A stretch of 56,162 nucleotides of DNA, taken from positions 1-56,162 of the forward strand of contig JAQTQO010000006.1 in NCBI GenBank assembly GCA_028712155.1, written 5' to 3'. The notes under the pieces were generated by a model. The model worked only from the letters and a program-made list of their open reading frames with translations, searched no databases and was not told the DNA's origin. Shown here one piece after another: positions 25,564-34,000 of the stretch; position 1 is the first letter of the stretch; every line of letters starts with the position of its first letter. Made by a program: the position numbers and the translations under genes. This DNA comes from Patescibacteria group bacterium. Lineage in GTDB: Bacteria > Patescibacteriota > Patescibacteriia > Buchananbacterales > GWA2-38-13.

Positions 25564-26259
25564 ATGAAACCGAGGAGGGGAAACAATCGGAACGGAAAAG
25601 TGGAGAACAAAAAGAAAAACTTTGTGGCCAATTTTCTGTTTTGGATGACCCTCATTGGCCTCAGTATCGCGGCATTCTCTGCGCTCATGGCGATTACGGA
25701 AATCACGATCGACTTTGCCACGACAAAAATCATCACGGTCTGGCAACCGCTGGGGGCGTCGGCGAACCCCTGCGCACCCGCCGGGACAGCGGGACAAGGC
25801 GCACGGTTGGCGCCGCAACCATACGCAACATTGCAGATGGGAGGATATACATTTAGTAACCCGGGCACCTGGCTGGCGCAAACACAGCCGACCCTGGTCC
25901 GTCTAAACCGCGTCAACCCCGCAGAACTCGTGGCCGTACCCAGCAGTCAGGTGACCTTCCTGTCACCCGAGGGAAAAATGGTCGCGACCCTGAATTGTCC
26001 AGCCCAGGAAATTAACTATCCGCTGGCAAATTTCTCGACGGAGATCCGGCAGTTTGAACGGGACGGGGTTATGTACACGGCGATCTTGCGCACCGGTTTA
26101 GCGAACGCACAAAATCCTGCGGCCGGGCGGGTCGCTTTCATCTTCGTGCAACCCGTCAACATATTCGAAGGGCTTGATGTCTCCTGCCAGATTCTTTCGA
26201 CGCCCACCGGCGCGGCTGATATGGAAAGTTTCCGCCGCGTGTACCAGTCGCTACGCTAG
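25564..26259 (+). CDS. Membrane-anchored extracellular protein of unknown function
   Basis: This 231-residue protein has a basic N-terminus, one membrane segment (about residues 22-45, FLFWMTLIGLSIAAFSALMA) and an extracellular part of about 180 residues. Three Cys are visible (near residues 69, 142 and 208). The region YTFSNPGTWLAQTQPTLVRL resembles a small beta-domain, but I cannot assign a family. It has its own promoter and terminator and is convergent with the small membrane genes downstream. No catalytic motif is seen. Confidence 0.7.
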   Translation: MKPRRGNNRNGKVENKKKNFVANFLFWMTLIGLSIAAFSALMAITEITIDFATTKIITVWQPLGASANPCAPAGTAGQGARLAPQPYATLQMGGYTFSNPGTWLAQTQPTLVRLNRVNPAELVAVPSSQVTFLSPEGKMVATLNCPAQEINYPLANFSTEIRQFERDGVMYTAILRTGLANAQNPAAGRVAFIFVQPVNIFEGLDVSCQILSTPTGAADMESFRRVYQSLR

Positions 26260-26280
26260 TGATTTGCCATTTACTAAAAA

Positions 26281-26310
26281 AACATCGGGCACGATGCCCG
26301 ATGTTTTTTT
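26281..26310. terminator. Bidirectional terminator
   Basis: AACATCGGGC (26281-26290) pairs perfectly with GCCCGATGTT (26296-26305), flanked by A and T runs; it serves the convergent genes on both sides. Confidence 0.9.
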
Positions 26311-26321
26311 AGCGGATAGTA

Positions 26322-26480
26322 TCAACTGCCCGAAAATGCCCCGCTGAGCGCAGCGGCGACGGCAGCAACCGCCGTTACGATCGTGACGGCCAAAAATACC
26401 GTGGTGACGGTCGCGCGGACGCGCACTTTGGTGTCGACGGCAACCAACCGCTTTTCGGCCGATGGGGGGATGTATATCAT
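26322..26480 (-). CDS. Small single-pass membrane protein
   Basis: This 52-residue protein begins MIYIPPSAEKRL (ATG 26480). Residues about 22-48 are one hydrophobic segment rich in Val/Ala/Thr (TVFLAVTIVTAVAAVAAAL). It shares the pattern acidic/basic N-terminus, TKVRVRATVTT-like boundary, Val/Ala membrane segment with the 58-residue protein at 26597-26773, so the two are probably paralogues. An in-frame ATG further upstream would add a basic extension. Function unknown; an exported or membrane-inserted peptide is possible. Confidence 0.55.
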   Translation of the reverse strand: MIYIPPSAEKRLVAVDTKVRVRATVTTVFLAVTIVTAVAAVAAALSGAFSGS

Positions 26481-26596
26481 AGGAATCGTATGTCTTTGCC
26501 TGATGCTTAATCGGACGGGAAAAGATTTCACAACGGCTACGTCACGGTGAACGACGCACGGCGCTTGGAATTTGGCGGGAACGAACGTCTTTCACC

Positions 26597-26773
26597 TTAC
26601 CGTCCAAACGCCTCGATGATGTAGGAGACAGCTTCTATGACTGCCCCAATAACCGCCACGGCGGTAACCACAGACGTTAACGCAAATACTGCCAGGGTCA
26701 CCACGCGCCCGACATCAACCCTGGTGGCAACTTCAATGGAACTTTTTTGATCAACGGATGAGAGCAGCGGCAT
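26597..26773 (-). CDS. Small single-pass membrane protein (58 residues)
   Basis: It starts at ATG 26773, 6 bp after the stop of the upstream lipoprotein gene. MPLLSSVDQKSSIEVATRVD is followed by a Val/Ala-rich membrane segment (TLAVFALTSVVTAVAVIGAV) and a short tail ending EAFGR. It resembles the neighbouring 52-residue protein. Tight spacing suggests co-transcription with the lipoprotein gene. Confidence 0.55.
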   Translation of the reverse strand: MPLLSSVDQKSSIEVATRVDVGRVVTLAVFALTSVVTAVAVIGAVIEAVSYIIEAFGR

Positions 26774-26779
26774 AGCATT

Positions 26780-27166
26780 TTAGTTGGTTTTTATGACTCC
26801 GCACTGTTCGTCGAGCTCAATGAAATGCTTCGCCTGGCCTCCGCGGAACGCCGAGCACTGATGCTCCGGCAGATTATCCACGGCCTGGCGCGGATTGTGC
26901 GCCACATCGCACACCCATTGCGGGATGCCGGGGATCGGATTGCCCAGACACGGCCCCGCCGACAAATCCGTCCCTTTCATCAGTTCGCTGCGGCAGACAT
27001 CCTGGCACTTGATTATTGCGAGCTGCGGGTCCACCTGCTCAATTTTCGTTTTGGCCGCCCCCAAACCCGTCGCGGCATCCACCGCACTATTCGCCTCCTG
27101 ATTTGCCTGTGGGCTGCAGCCAAAAAACAACGCGCTCAAAAAAATTATTGCAGAAATTTTCTTCAT
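26780..27166 (-). CDS. Small Cys-rich lipoprotein
   Basis: This 128-residue protein starts at ATG 27166 (MKKISAIIF), 8 bp after a GGGGAGG ribosome binding site. The signal peptide ends in the lipobox LFFGC, so the mature protein would be lipid-anchored at Cys 17. The mature part has seven further Cys (for example KCQDVCRSEL, GPCLGNP, WVCDV, HQCSAF, EQCGV), suggesting a disulfide-stabilised extracellular domain. No family is recognised. It leads a three-gene minus-strand run with the two small membrane proteins. Confidence 0.72.
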   Translation of the reverse strand: MKKISAIIFLSALFFGCSPQANQEANSAVDAATGLGAAKTKIEQVDPQLAIIKCQDVCRSELMKGTDLSAGPCLGNPIPGIPQWVCDVAHNPRQAVDNLPEHQCSAFRGGQAKHFIELDEQCGVIKTN

Positions 27167-27207
27167 TTCTTCGTCCTCCCCTATCAATAAGTATAGCTGA
27201 TTAAGAT

Positions 27208-27238
27208 AAAAAAAGAAGGGGTCCGGACGGGCCCCTTC
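27208..27238 (-). terminator. Terminator of purC
   Basis: On the minus strand GAAGGGG (27238-27232) pairs with CCCCTTC (27221-27215) and is followed by seven T. Confidence 0.88.
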
Positions 27239-27279
27239 TGCATAGGCAGCGAGGATGTGCGAAGTGCGACGGTAATGTG

Positions 27280-28215
27280 CTACTCCATGAGGAGGTGGCA
27301 GATCTCCTGGTACCGCCGCGTGGTGTCGGTGACGACATCGGCCGACAGCTCCGGCCCCGGCGGCTTTTTGTTCCAGCCGCGCCTTTCCGCGAAGTCGCGA
27401 ACGTGCTGCTTGTCGAGGCTGGGCGGCTTGCCGCCGACCGCGTACTGGTCAACGGGCCAGAAACGCGACGAATCCGGCGTGAGCACCTCGTCGGCGAGGA
27501 CGATCGGCACGACACTCGGACTGACGGGCGGAACGCACGGGATTCCCCATTCGAACTTGGTGTCGGCGATGATGACCCGACGATCGTAAGCGTACTTGGC
27601 AGCCGCGCAGTAGATGGCGATAGACTGATCGCGCAGCTCGGCCGCGCGGCTCGCTCCCACCAGCTGCTCGAGCTGGGTAAACGTCACGGGTTCGTCGTGG
27701 CCGGTCGTTTCCTTGGTGGTGGGTGTGAAGATGGGCTTGGGCAGGACTTCGGCCTCCCGCAGACCGGCCGGCAGCTTGACGCCACAGACCGTACCGTTCT
27801 TCCGGTACTCGGTCCAGCCGGAACCGAACAGGTAGCCTCGCACCACGCACTCGACCGGGAAGATGGCGAGCTTCCGGACGATCATCGAGCGGCCCTCCAG
27901 CACTTCGCGGTACGGCTGCAGCGCCGGGGGAAAATCCGCGAAGTTCGCGGCTACCAGATGGGTCTGCAGTCCGGGCACGACGCGCCGGAGGTACCCATCC
28001 CAGAACACCGACAGACGGGTGAGTGCCTCGCCCTTGCCCGCGATGAGGTCGGGCAGCACGACGTCAAAGACCGAGATGCGGTCGGTGGAAACCACCAGCA
28101 GCGTCCCGTCCCCCAGGTCGAAGATGTCGCGGACTTTGCCGCGACTGGCCAGCGGGTAGGGCAGGTCACGAACCTGTTCCACGCGCCGGCGACCGAGCGT
28201 GACGAATTCTTTCAC
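27280..28215 (-). CDS. purC: SAICAR synthetase (phosphoribosylaminoimidazole-succinocarboxamide synthase)
   Basis: This enzyme joins CAIR and aspartate with ATP in purine synthesis. The 311 residues begin with GTG 28215, 8 bp after a strong AGGAGG site. Motifs GKVRDIFDLG, STDRISVFDVVLP, VECVVRGYLFGSGW, the HDEPVTF region and ADTKFEWG are present. The roughly 300-residue length and motif style match the longer (yeast ADE1-like/actinobacterial) class, not the short E. coli type. No other pur gene is in the window, which is unusual and may mean transfer or a pathway dispersed elsewhere. A long folded leader precedes it. Confidence 0.95.
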   Translation of the reverse strand: MKEFVTLGRRRVEQVRDLPYPLASRGKVRDIFDLGDGTLLVVSTDRISVFDVVLPDLIAGKGEALTRLSVFWDGYLRRVVPGLQTHLVAANFADFPPALQPYREVLEGRSMIVRKLAIFPVECVVRGYLFGSGWTEYRKNGTVCGVKLPAGLREAEVLPKPIFTPTTKETTGHDEPVTFTQLEQLVGASRAAELRDQSIAIYCAAAKYAYDRRVIIADTKFEWGIPCVPPVSPSVVPIVLADEVLTPDSSRFWPVDQYAVGGKPPSLDKQHVRDFAERRGWNKKPPGPELSADVVTDTTRRYQEICHLLME

Positions 28216-28400
28216 GGTTTCACCTCCTCTGGCTTCCGCCAGATATTTCCAATGGGAACGAGCGAACTCTTACGGAAGTGGTGAGGTAACATTTCTCACT
28301 TCACCCCGCACCAATGTTGCGGGTCATTCCACGGTGGGGCGCTGCGCCCGCAGCGGGGAGGGGCTATTCGCCCCTCGCGCCCCACGACTGCTGCCAACGG
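28216..28400 (-). promoter_or_regulatory. Folded 5' leader of purC
   Basis: The non-coding stretch 28216-28571 is structured on the purC strand. Outer stem 28334-28342/28377-28385 (9 bp perfect) encloses hairpins 28358-28364/28370-28376 and CTGC/GCAG near 28342-28353, a three-way-junction shape. Then come hairpins CCCGCA/TGCGGG (28305-28323), GTGAG/CTCAC (28281-28299), and CTGGC-GGAA-GCCAG with a GNRA loop directly before the AGGAGG site. It does not match the purine or ZTP riboswitch consensus as far as I can tell by eye. Confidence 0.5.
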
Positions 28401-28513
28401 AAGATTATAAACCAACAGTTATGTAACAGAAATCGGCAACATTGGTACGGGGTTGTTTTCCGTCACGCAATTCACCCTCGCCTCGAAGGCTTTGGGATCT
28501 TACGGCCGGAAAA

Positions 28514-28552
28514 CAAAAAACGCACGGCCACCTTACCAGAATGGCCGTGCGG
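28514..28552 (-). terminator. Terminator of the secreted-protein gene
   Basis: CGCACGGCCA (28521-28530) pairs with TGGCCGTGCG (28542-28551). On the minus strand it is followed by six T. Confidence 0.9.
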
Positions 28553-28571
28553 TGTCAAAGATTTCCCGTTG

Positions 28572-29642
28572 CTAGCGATACGGAATCAGCCGGACTTCCC
28601 GGGGAGAATTAATGATAACAACGTTGAGTGAATAGGCAGACGTCGGACCGGTCCGATATTCAACGGTCCACTGACCTTTGGCGGTATCAGGTGTGGCGAT
28701 CGGCGCGCGGAAGTCCTTCACTCGGTACCGCTGATTTACCATTCCGTCGGCAATCGCGATCGCTTCAGCCGCCGTGGTCGGATCAGGTACGGCATGGCCC
28801 GCGCAGGTGAACAAGCAGGTGAAACAACCGGCAATACTAGCACCATCAATGCATTGTTTCTTCAACATCGATCCGTCGCCACCGGCATCAACGCGATCAG
28901 CCGTGCGAATATGGCAATAGCCATAGGCCCCCAGCAGTTCGGGCAAAAGTGTGTTACATGCATCATCCGGCGACCGGTCGTCGCGGACAAAATCACCCTG
29001 CGCGACCGAACGCTGCACCGCCGTCGGCACGCTGAACGCACTGGAGGTAAGAGTGAATTCGGGAGAATACGCCATGGTTTGTAGTGTCGGATCGTTCTCC
29101 GGAATGCCGGTTGAACTATAGGCGATGGCTACCCGGTATCTCCCTGCCGGCGCCGGTTGGTAGATGAAGGTTTCCCGGTTTTCCCCATCTCCACAGGCGC
29201 TCTCCCAGAGATTCCACACCCGCGACTCGCTGACGCCCGCCGGGAAGGTCCGGTACCAATGGAGTGGCGCTTCGCAGAACGCTCCGCACGGACATCCGAT
29301 CTGGTCAACCCCCACCCACTTGCCTTGATCCCACTGCTCAAGCGTATTATATGGCTGCCCTCCCCACACCCAAAGATCCTTTTCGGCATTATTACGAAAC
29401 GTAATCTGTACCACTTCTCCTGGCTGATACGCGAGCTTATCGGTGGTGATGGCGATGGCACTCGACGGCGTTGGCGATGGCGTAGGAGAAAAAGCGGTCG
29501 GTTGAGGCATTACCACCCGCTGATAAATGAGCCCCGGGAAACCAACGGTTCGCAGGAACGCCGCGCACATCGGTCCGATGGCGAGTGACGCAACGGCTCC
29601 GGCCAGAAAAGCAACAATGATTCTCTGCGATGTTTTATGCAT
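28572..29642 (-). CDS. Secreted/anchored protein with BsuPI-like domain
   Basis: This 356-residue protein has an N-terminal hydrophobic segment (about 8-30), a Pro/Thr linker, and a beta-domain (about 60-205) whose start AITTDKLAYQPGEVVQITFRN and later GRYRVAIAYSS resemble the BsuPI (intracellular proteinase inhibitor-like) fold. The C-terminal part (about 210-356) is Cys-rich (CNTLLPELL, CFTCLFTCAGHAVPD) and not recognised. It lies 9 bp after the histidine kinase gene in the same direction, so it may belong to the kinase transcript. Confidence 0.7.
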   Translation of the reverse strand: MHKTSQRIIVAFLAGAVASLAIGPMCAAFLRTVGFPGLIYQRVVMPQPTAFSPTPSPTPSSAIAITTDKLAYQPGEVVQITFRNNAEKDLWVWGGQPYNTLEQWDQGKWVGVDQIGCPCGAFCEAPLHWYRTFPAGVSESRVWNLWESACGDGENRETFIYQPAPAGRYRVAIAYSSTGIPENDPTLQTMAYSPEFTLTSSAFSVPTAVQRSVAQGDFVRDDRSPDDACNTLLPELLGAYGYCHIRTADRVDAGGDGSMLKKQCIDGASIAGCFTCLFTCAGHAVPDPTTAAEAIAIADGMVNQRYRVKDFRAPIATPDTAKGQWTVEYRTGPTSAYSLNVVIINSPREVRLIPYR

Positions 29643-29651
29643 AGGCGAAGA

Positions 29652-31082
29652 TTAATTATCATCTTTTTTCTCTACCGCCGGCTTTGCCAACGGTAATGTC
29701 ACGGTCACCTGCGTGCCCGTGCCCTCAATGGATTCGAGCATTATTTTCCCTTTCATCAACTCAACCAGTTGTTTGGTGATCCATAATCCCAGCCCCGTAC
29801 CCGGAATGGCGCGGGTCTGGTCGCTCGACACGCGGTAGAATTTTGAAAACAGCCGTTGCTGGTCTTCGGCGGAAATACCCAAACCGGTATCTTTAACCCG
29901 CACCCAGCCACCGGCTCCTGCTTTGACGCCCATGCTAACTTCAACGCTGCCCTTCGGAGTGTACTTTATCGCGTTGCCGATGACGTTGATCAGCACCTGT
30001 TTGAGCCGGTCCGGATCGGCTTGCACGCGCGGCGATGACCCCGATGCATCAAAATGAAGGGTCAGCTTTTTTTGTTTTGCCATCGGCTGCAACTCTTCCG
30101 TCACCGTTAAAACAACCGCAGCCAAATCGATAGGCTGGAGGTGCACCTCAAGTCGCCGTTGTTCAATTCGTGAAACATTTAGCAGGTCTTCAACCAGCTC
30201 GCCCAACCGTTCCGTGGAACTTCGAACGCGAGCCAATCCCTCCTGGAGCCGTTCGGGCAACGGCCCAAAATCTCCGTCCTGCGCCATGGAAACGTACCCG
30301 CGGATTGCGGTGATGGGCGTCCGCAGCTCATGGCTGGCGATTGAAATGAACTCGTCTTTCATCTGGTCAACTTCCTTAATCTTCCGGTACAACGTCGCGT
30401 AGCTCCACAGCCGCGTCGCCGCACCCAAAAATAGCACGGTGAGGAGTACCACAAAAATCAAGCCCAACATGGCGGATTTCCAGCTCGCGTCGGCTTGGCG
30501 ATCCACTACATCCGAAGACATCTGCAGGCTGAGCAGTGCCACGCGCTCCCGGCGTCCGTCATTGTTCGCATCGGAAAAGAGCGGCAGGCTCACGAGCCAG
30601 TAGCGGCCGCGCGTGGCCGCCAACGTGGGGAGTATGGCGCCATTGGCGGGCGTCGCCAAAAAATCGGTCGCCAACCCTTCGCCTTCGGCCTGTTGCCAGG
30701 CAAGCGAATAGTAGGGCGCCGACACTGTCGCACCGACCGTTTCCGAATGGAGGCTCGCGGTTATCGTGAAACCTTCTTCGGTCGGGGTGAGGACGGTCAC
30801 ATCCAGAATATCCGGGTTGGAACTGCCGACGGCGGCAATCCGCGCTTGCAGCGCGGCGGCGTCCTGCCCCTCCTGCCACACCGAGGTGCCGAACACGCGC
30901 CCCAAAATCAGCGCCTGGCGCTGCAGCGTCACATCAATGGTTTCACTGTAACGGCTGATCGTGAGCACCGTCGCCACCACAATGGCGGTGGGAATGAAAA
31001 TGATGAGCGCCAGACCGTAGATGATCTGAAACCGCTCGTTGGAAAACATCTGCTGCAGTAACGATTGGCGGGGTTTACCCAC
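29652..31082 (-). CDS. Membrane sensor histidine kinase
   Basis: This 476-residue protein has two membrane segments (about 22-44 and 203-225) around an extracellular sensor domain of about 155 residues, then HisKA with the phospho-acceptor His in SIASHELRTP (about residue 251) and HATPase_c with N box NVIGNAIKYTP, G1 DTGLGIS and G2 GTGLGLWI. No HAMP signature is evident. It begins with GTG 31082, 11 bp after the large Ig/TSP3 surface protein gene, and no response regulator is nearby, so it is an orphan kinase here. The genetic link to a surface protein suggests envelope or contact sensing; this is inference. Confidence 0.93.
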   Translation of the reverse strand: MGKPRQSLLQQMFSNERFQIIYGLALIIFIPTAIVVATVLTISRYSETIDVTLQRQALILGRVFGTSVWQEGQDAAALQARIAAVGSSNPDILDVTVLTPTEEGFTITASLHSETVGATVSAPYYSLAWQQAEGEGLATDFLATPANGAILPTLAATRGRYWLVSLPLFSDANNDGRRERVALLSLQMSSDVVDRQADASWKSAMLGLIFVVLLTVLFLGAATRLWSYATLYRKIKEVDQMKDEFISIASHELRTPITAIRGYVSMAQDGDFGPLPERLQEGLARVRSSTERLGELVEDLLNVSRIEQRRLEVHLQPIDLAAVVLTVTEELQPMAKQKKLTLHFDASGSSPRVQADPDRLKQVLINVIGNAIKYTPKGSVEVSMGVKAGAGGWVRVKDTGLGISAEDQQRLFSKFYRVSSDQTRAIPGTGLGLWITKQLVELMKGKIMLESIEGTGTQVTVTLPLAKPAVEKKDDN

Positions 31083-31093
31083 AAAAAAACGTT

Positions 31094-34000
31094 TTATGCC
31101 GGCCGTCGCCGGAGAAGATAGTACAACCCGAGGAAAAGCAGAATCCCGACGGACACCACCAGCGCGGTTAACGGCAGGTACGAACGCGCGGCGCTGACCG
31201 TCGGCGACGGCAGCGGTTGGCGCGCGAAGAGCTCCCGCGGAGAAGCGGCGCGGGCGGACCGCACAAAAAATTCCAGCGGCGTGCTGCGCGCAACGGCTTT
31301 GCCCGTGCCGTCGTTCACCGTGACGTAGACGGCGTGGGGGCCGTCCACGAGCGGCTGCCGCAGTGTATAGGTCCAGTTGCCATCCGCATTCACCTGCGTC
31401 GTCACCACCAGCGGCAGGTCACTGTAGATAAACAGGGCAACGACCTCGCCGGGCATACCCCGGCCCGAGATCTGCAGGCCCGCGCCGCCGGATGACGCAG
31501 CGGCCGTCGCGTCGCGCACGCGTTCGACCACAAAGTCGTCATCAATATCCGGCAGAGCGAGCGGCTGCTCCAACGGCCGGCCGGCCGCCAGCGCCAGCTC
31601 CACCGGCGCCGGGGTAACGGCCGGCGCACCGGTGCCGAGCGGGTTGAAGCCGCTGAGCACCTCAGCCCCGTCGGCGTAACCGTCATGGTCGGTGTCGGCG
31701 AGCTTTGGGTCGGTCCCAAGCCGCCGCTCAACATCATCCGGCAGTCCGTCCTGGTCGGCGTCCAAGACCAGCACTGCCGGTGCGGCCGCGCGCACGGTAT
31801 CACTATCATCCACCACCACGACGCCCGAGGACGGCACCAGCCGTACGGCCAACGGGCTTTTAATGAGCACCGGCACCGCTTGCTCAATAGTCCGAACCGT
31901 CGTGGTAGACACCTGGCGTTCCGGCATTAACGTTATCGGCGCATTGAGGCTGGGCGCCACGATCGTCTGGAGCCGGTCAATGTTTTTTTGCGTATACAAA
32001 ATGGTCGGGAAATGCCGCACTATGGCGTCTGCACACGCCGCCGCATCCACGCAGGAAACCCGGCCTTGAAACTGCGTGATCAGCGCGGTCGTACAGGCGG
32101 CTTCTTCCGGAATACCCAGCCGGGCGCACTCCGGTTTTACGTATTGCTGCCGCAACAACTCCGTGCATGCCGCCGAGGTCTTGGTTTTGGCCTGACGGCA
32201 CGGCCACGGTTGATCCAACGCCGCCAAGTACTCCTGGCAAGCGACCGGGTCAACCAGCTGCTGTACCAAACACGCATCCGGTACGGATTTTATCTGCAGC
32301 AACCGTTGGCACGCCGCTCCCGCAACATTCGCAACGACGCACGGCTGCGGCACGGTCCGCGGTAGCTCGCCAAAACTCTGCTCAAAAAGGTACTGTTGAC
32401 ATGCCGCGAGGGTGGTGCGCTGCGCGGATTGACATTCCGCCGGAAGCTGTCGAACCGCCTGGACTTGCAAAGTAGCCAGCAGTTGCTGACAATCGGCTTC
32501 GGTGCGAAGGCTGCGGGCAATACACCGTTCATCCAGTGATGGCTGTGGCGTCACAGACGCTAGGGAAGGCACGTCTTCCGGGTTCACCGGTTGCGACAAT
32601 GACGGCGAAACGGTCGGCATCGGCGTCGGAAGAATTTTCGGCGGCACGACATTTGATCCGCTCGACCCGGCGAGCGGCGCATACACTTCAATGGTCACCG
32701 TATCCACGGCCACCCGCGCACCATCGCTTGCCTGCAGCCGCAGCACGTAGGAACCGGATTGCGAGAATTTCACTTCGGTGTCCAGCGCCGTCGCGTTGGC
32801 AAAGGTCGCGATTCCCGGTCCTTGCGCCAATACCCAAAAGATCTTCAACGTACCCGGCGGTTTAGGCAAGCCGTCGTCGCCGGCTTTTCCGGAAAGCCGC
32901 ACGGTGTTTGTCGTAACCGTTTGATTCGCCCCGGCTTCGACGGTTGGCGGCTGATTCCCGGTGGCCGGAGTCGGCTGGACTGCCGGCACCAGCGGTGGCG
33001 GTACGCCCAGGGAGTCTGCTGCCGCCACCGTTACCGGCTGCGGCGGGCTGATTGTTTCCGCCCCGTTCGCGGTTGCCACCGCACGCAGCTCATACGCTCC
33101 GGCCGGCAGCGTACGGGTATCCCACAGGCCCGTCCAGGTTGCCCCGTCAAACGTCGCCGGAACAACGCCGGCAAGTGCTCCGCCATAAATAAAGCGCAAT
33201 TTTTCCACGGGTGGATCAACCTTTGCCACCACCTTTGCTTCGCCGCGCACCTCCCCCGCCACCGGTTGCAAAAAGGTAAATATCACGGACTTCGACCCGG
33301 CGGTATTTTGAGGGAGAACAACATCCGTGGTCGGCCGGGACAACGCGAGATACAGATCGACGGTGGCATGCCGGCCGTCCGTATCTTCTGCCTCGGCCGT
33401 AACTACGTAACTGCCGTTTACATACTCCGCCGTATCCCAATAAAATTGGAACGCTTCGATCTCGGGCACCGCAATGGCCGGAAACACCCGGATAGAATCC
33501 CCGCTTTTGACCCGAAAGGTAACCTGGCGAACCCGCGGGAACGGCACGTTGACTTGCGCGAACAGGTACACCGGTGCACCCACGGGACTGACCGGAGGTT
33601 TTCGAAAACTCACGACCAGCGGGGTGACGACGGTGGTGGCGGTATCAAGGATAGTCAGCGCAACGGTATTGATGCACTTGACGATCTCGTTTTGCACCGT
33701 TTTACCCGCCGCACTCAACACGTACGTACCGGCAGGCAGCACCGGGTATTGGAACGGAAATTCCCAGTGCAGGCCCGCGCCATCGGAGGATTTGGCCGTG
33801 AACGTCGCGTCCGGTTGCGTCGTCGTCTCCGGATCATCGAGAAAAAACCATACGGTTGCCAACGGCCCGGATCCTTCGGCGGAAAAATTTACCAGCGTCT
33901 TCCGTTCCGCCTGCATGCTTTCGCTGGGCGACGTCAGGTGGAGCGTCGCCGGCGGATTCACCGTGAGGCTCGAAGTTTCGGGAGACGGATCTTGAACCGG

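Noticed and set aside
28216-28400. ZTP or purine riboswitch before purC
   Set aside because: The conserved sequence blocks of those riboswitches could not be found by eye; only general structure is reported.
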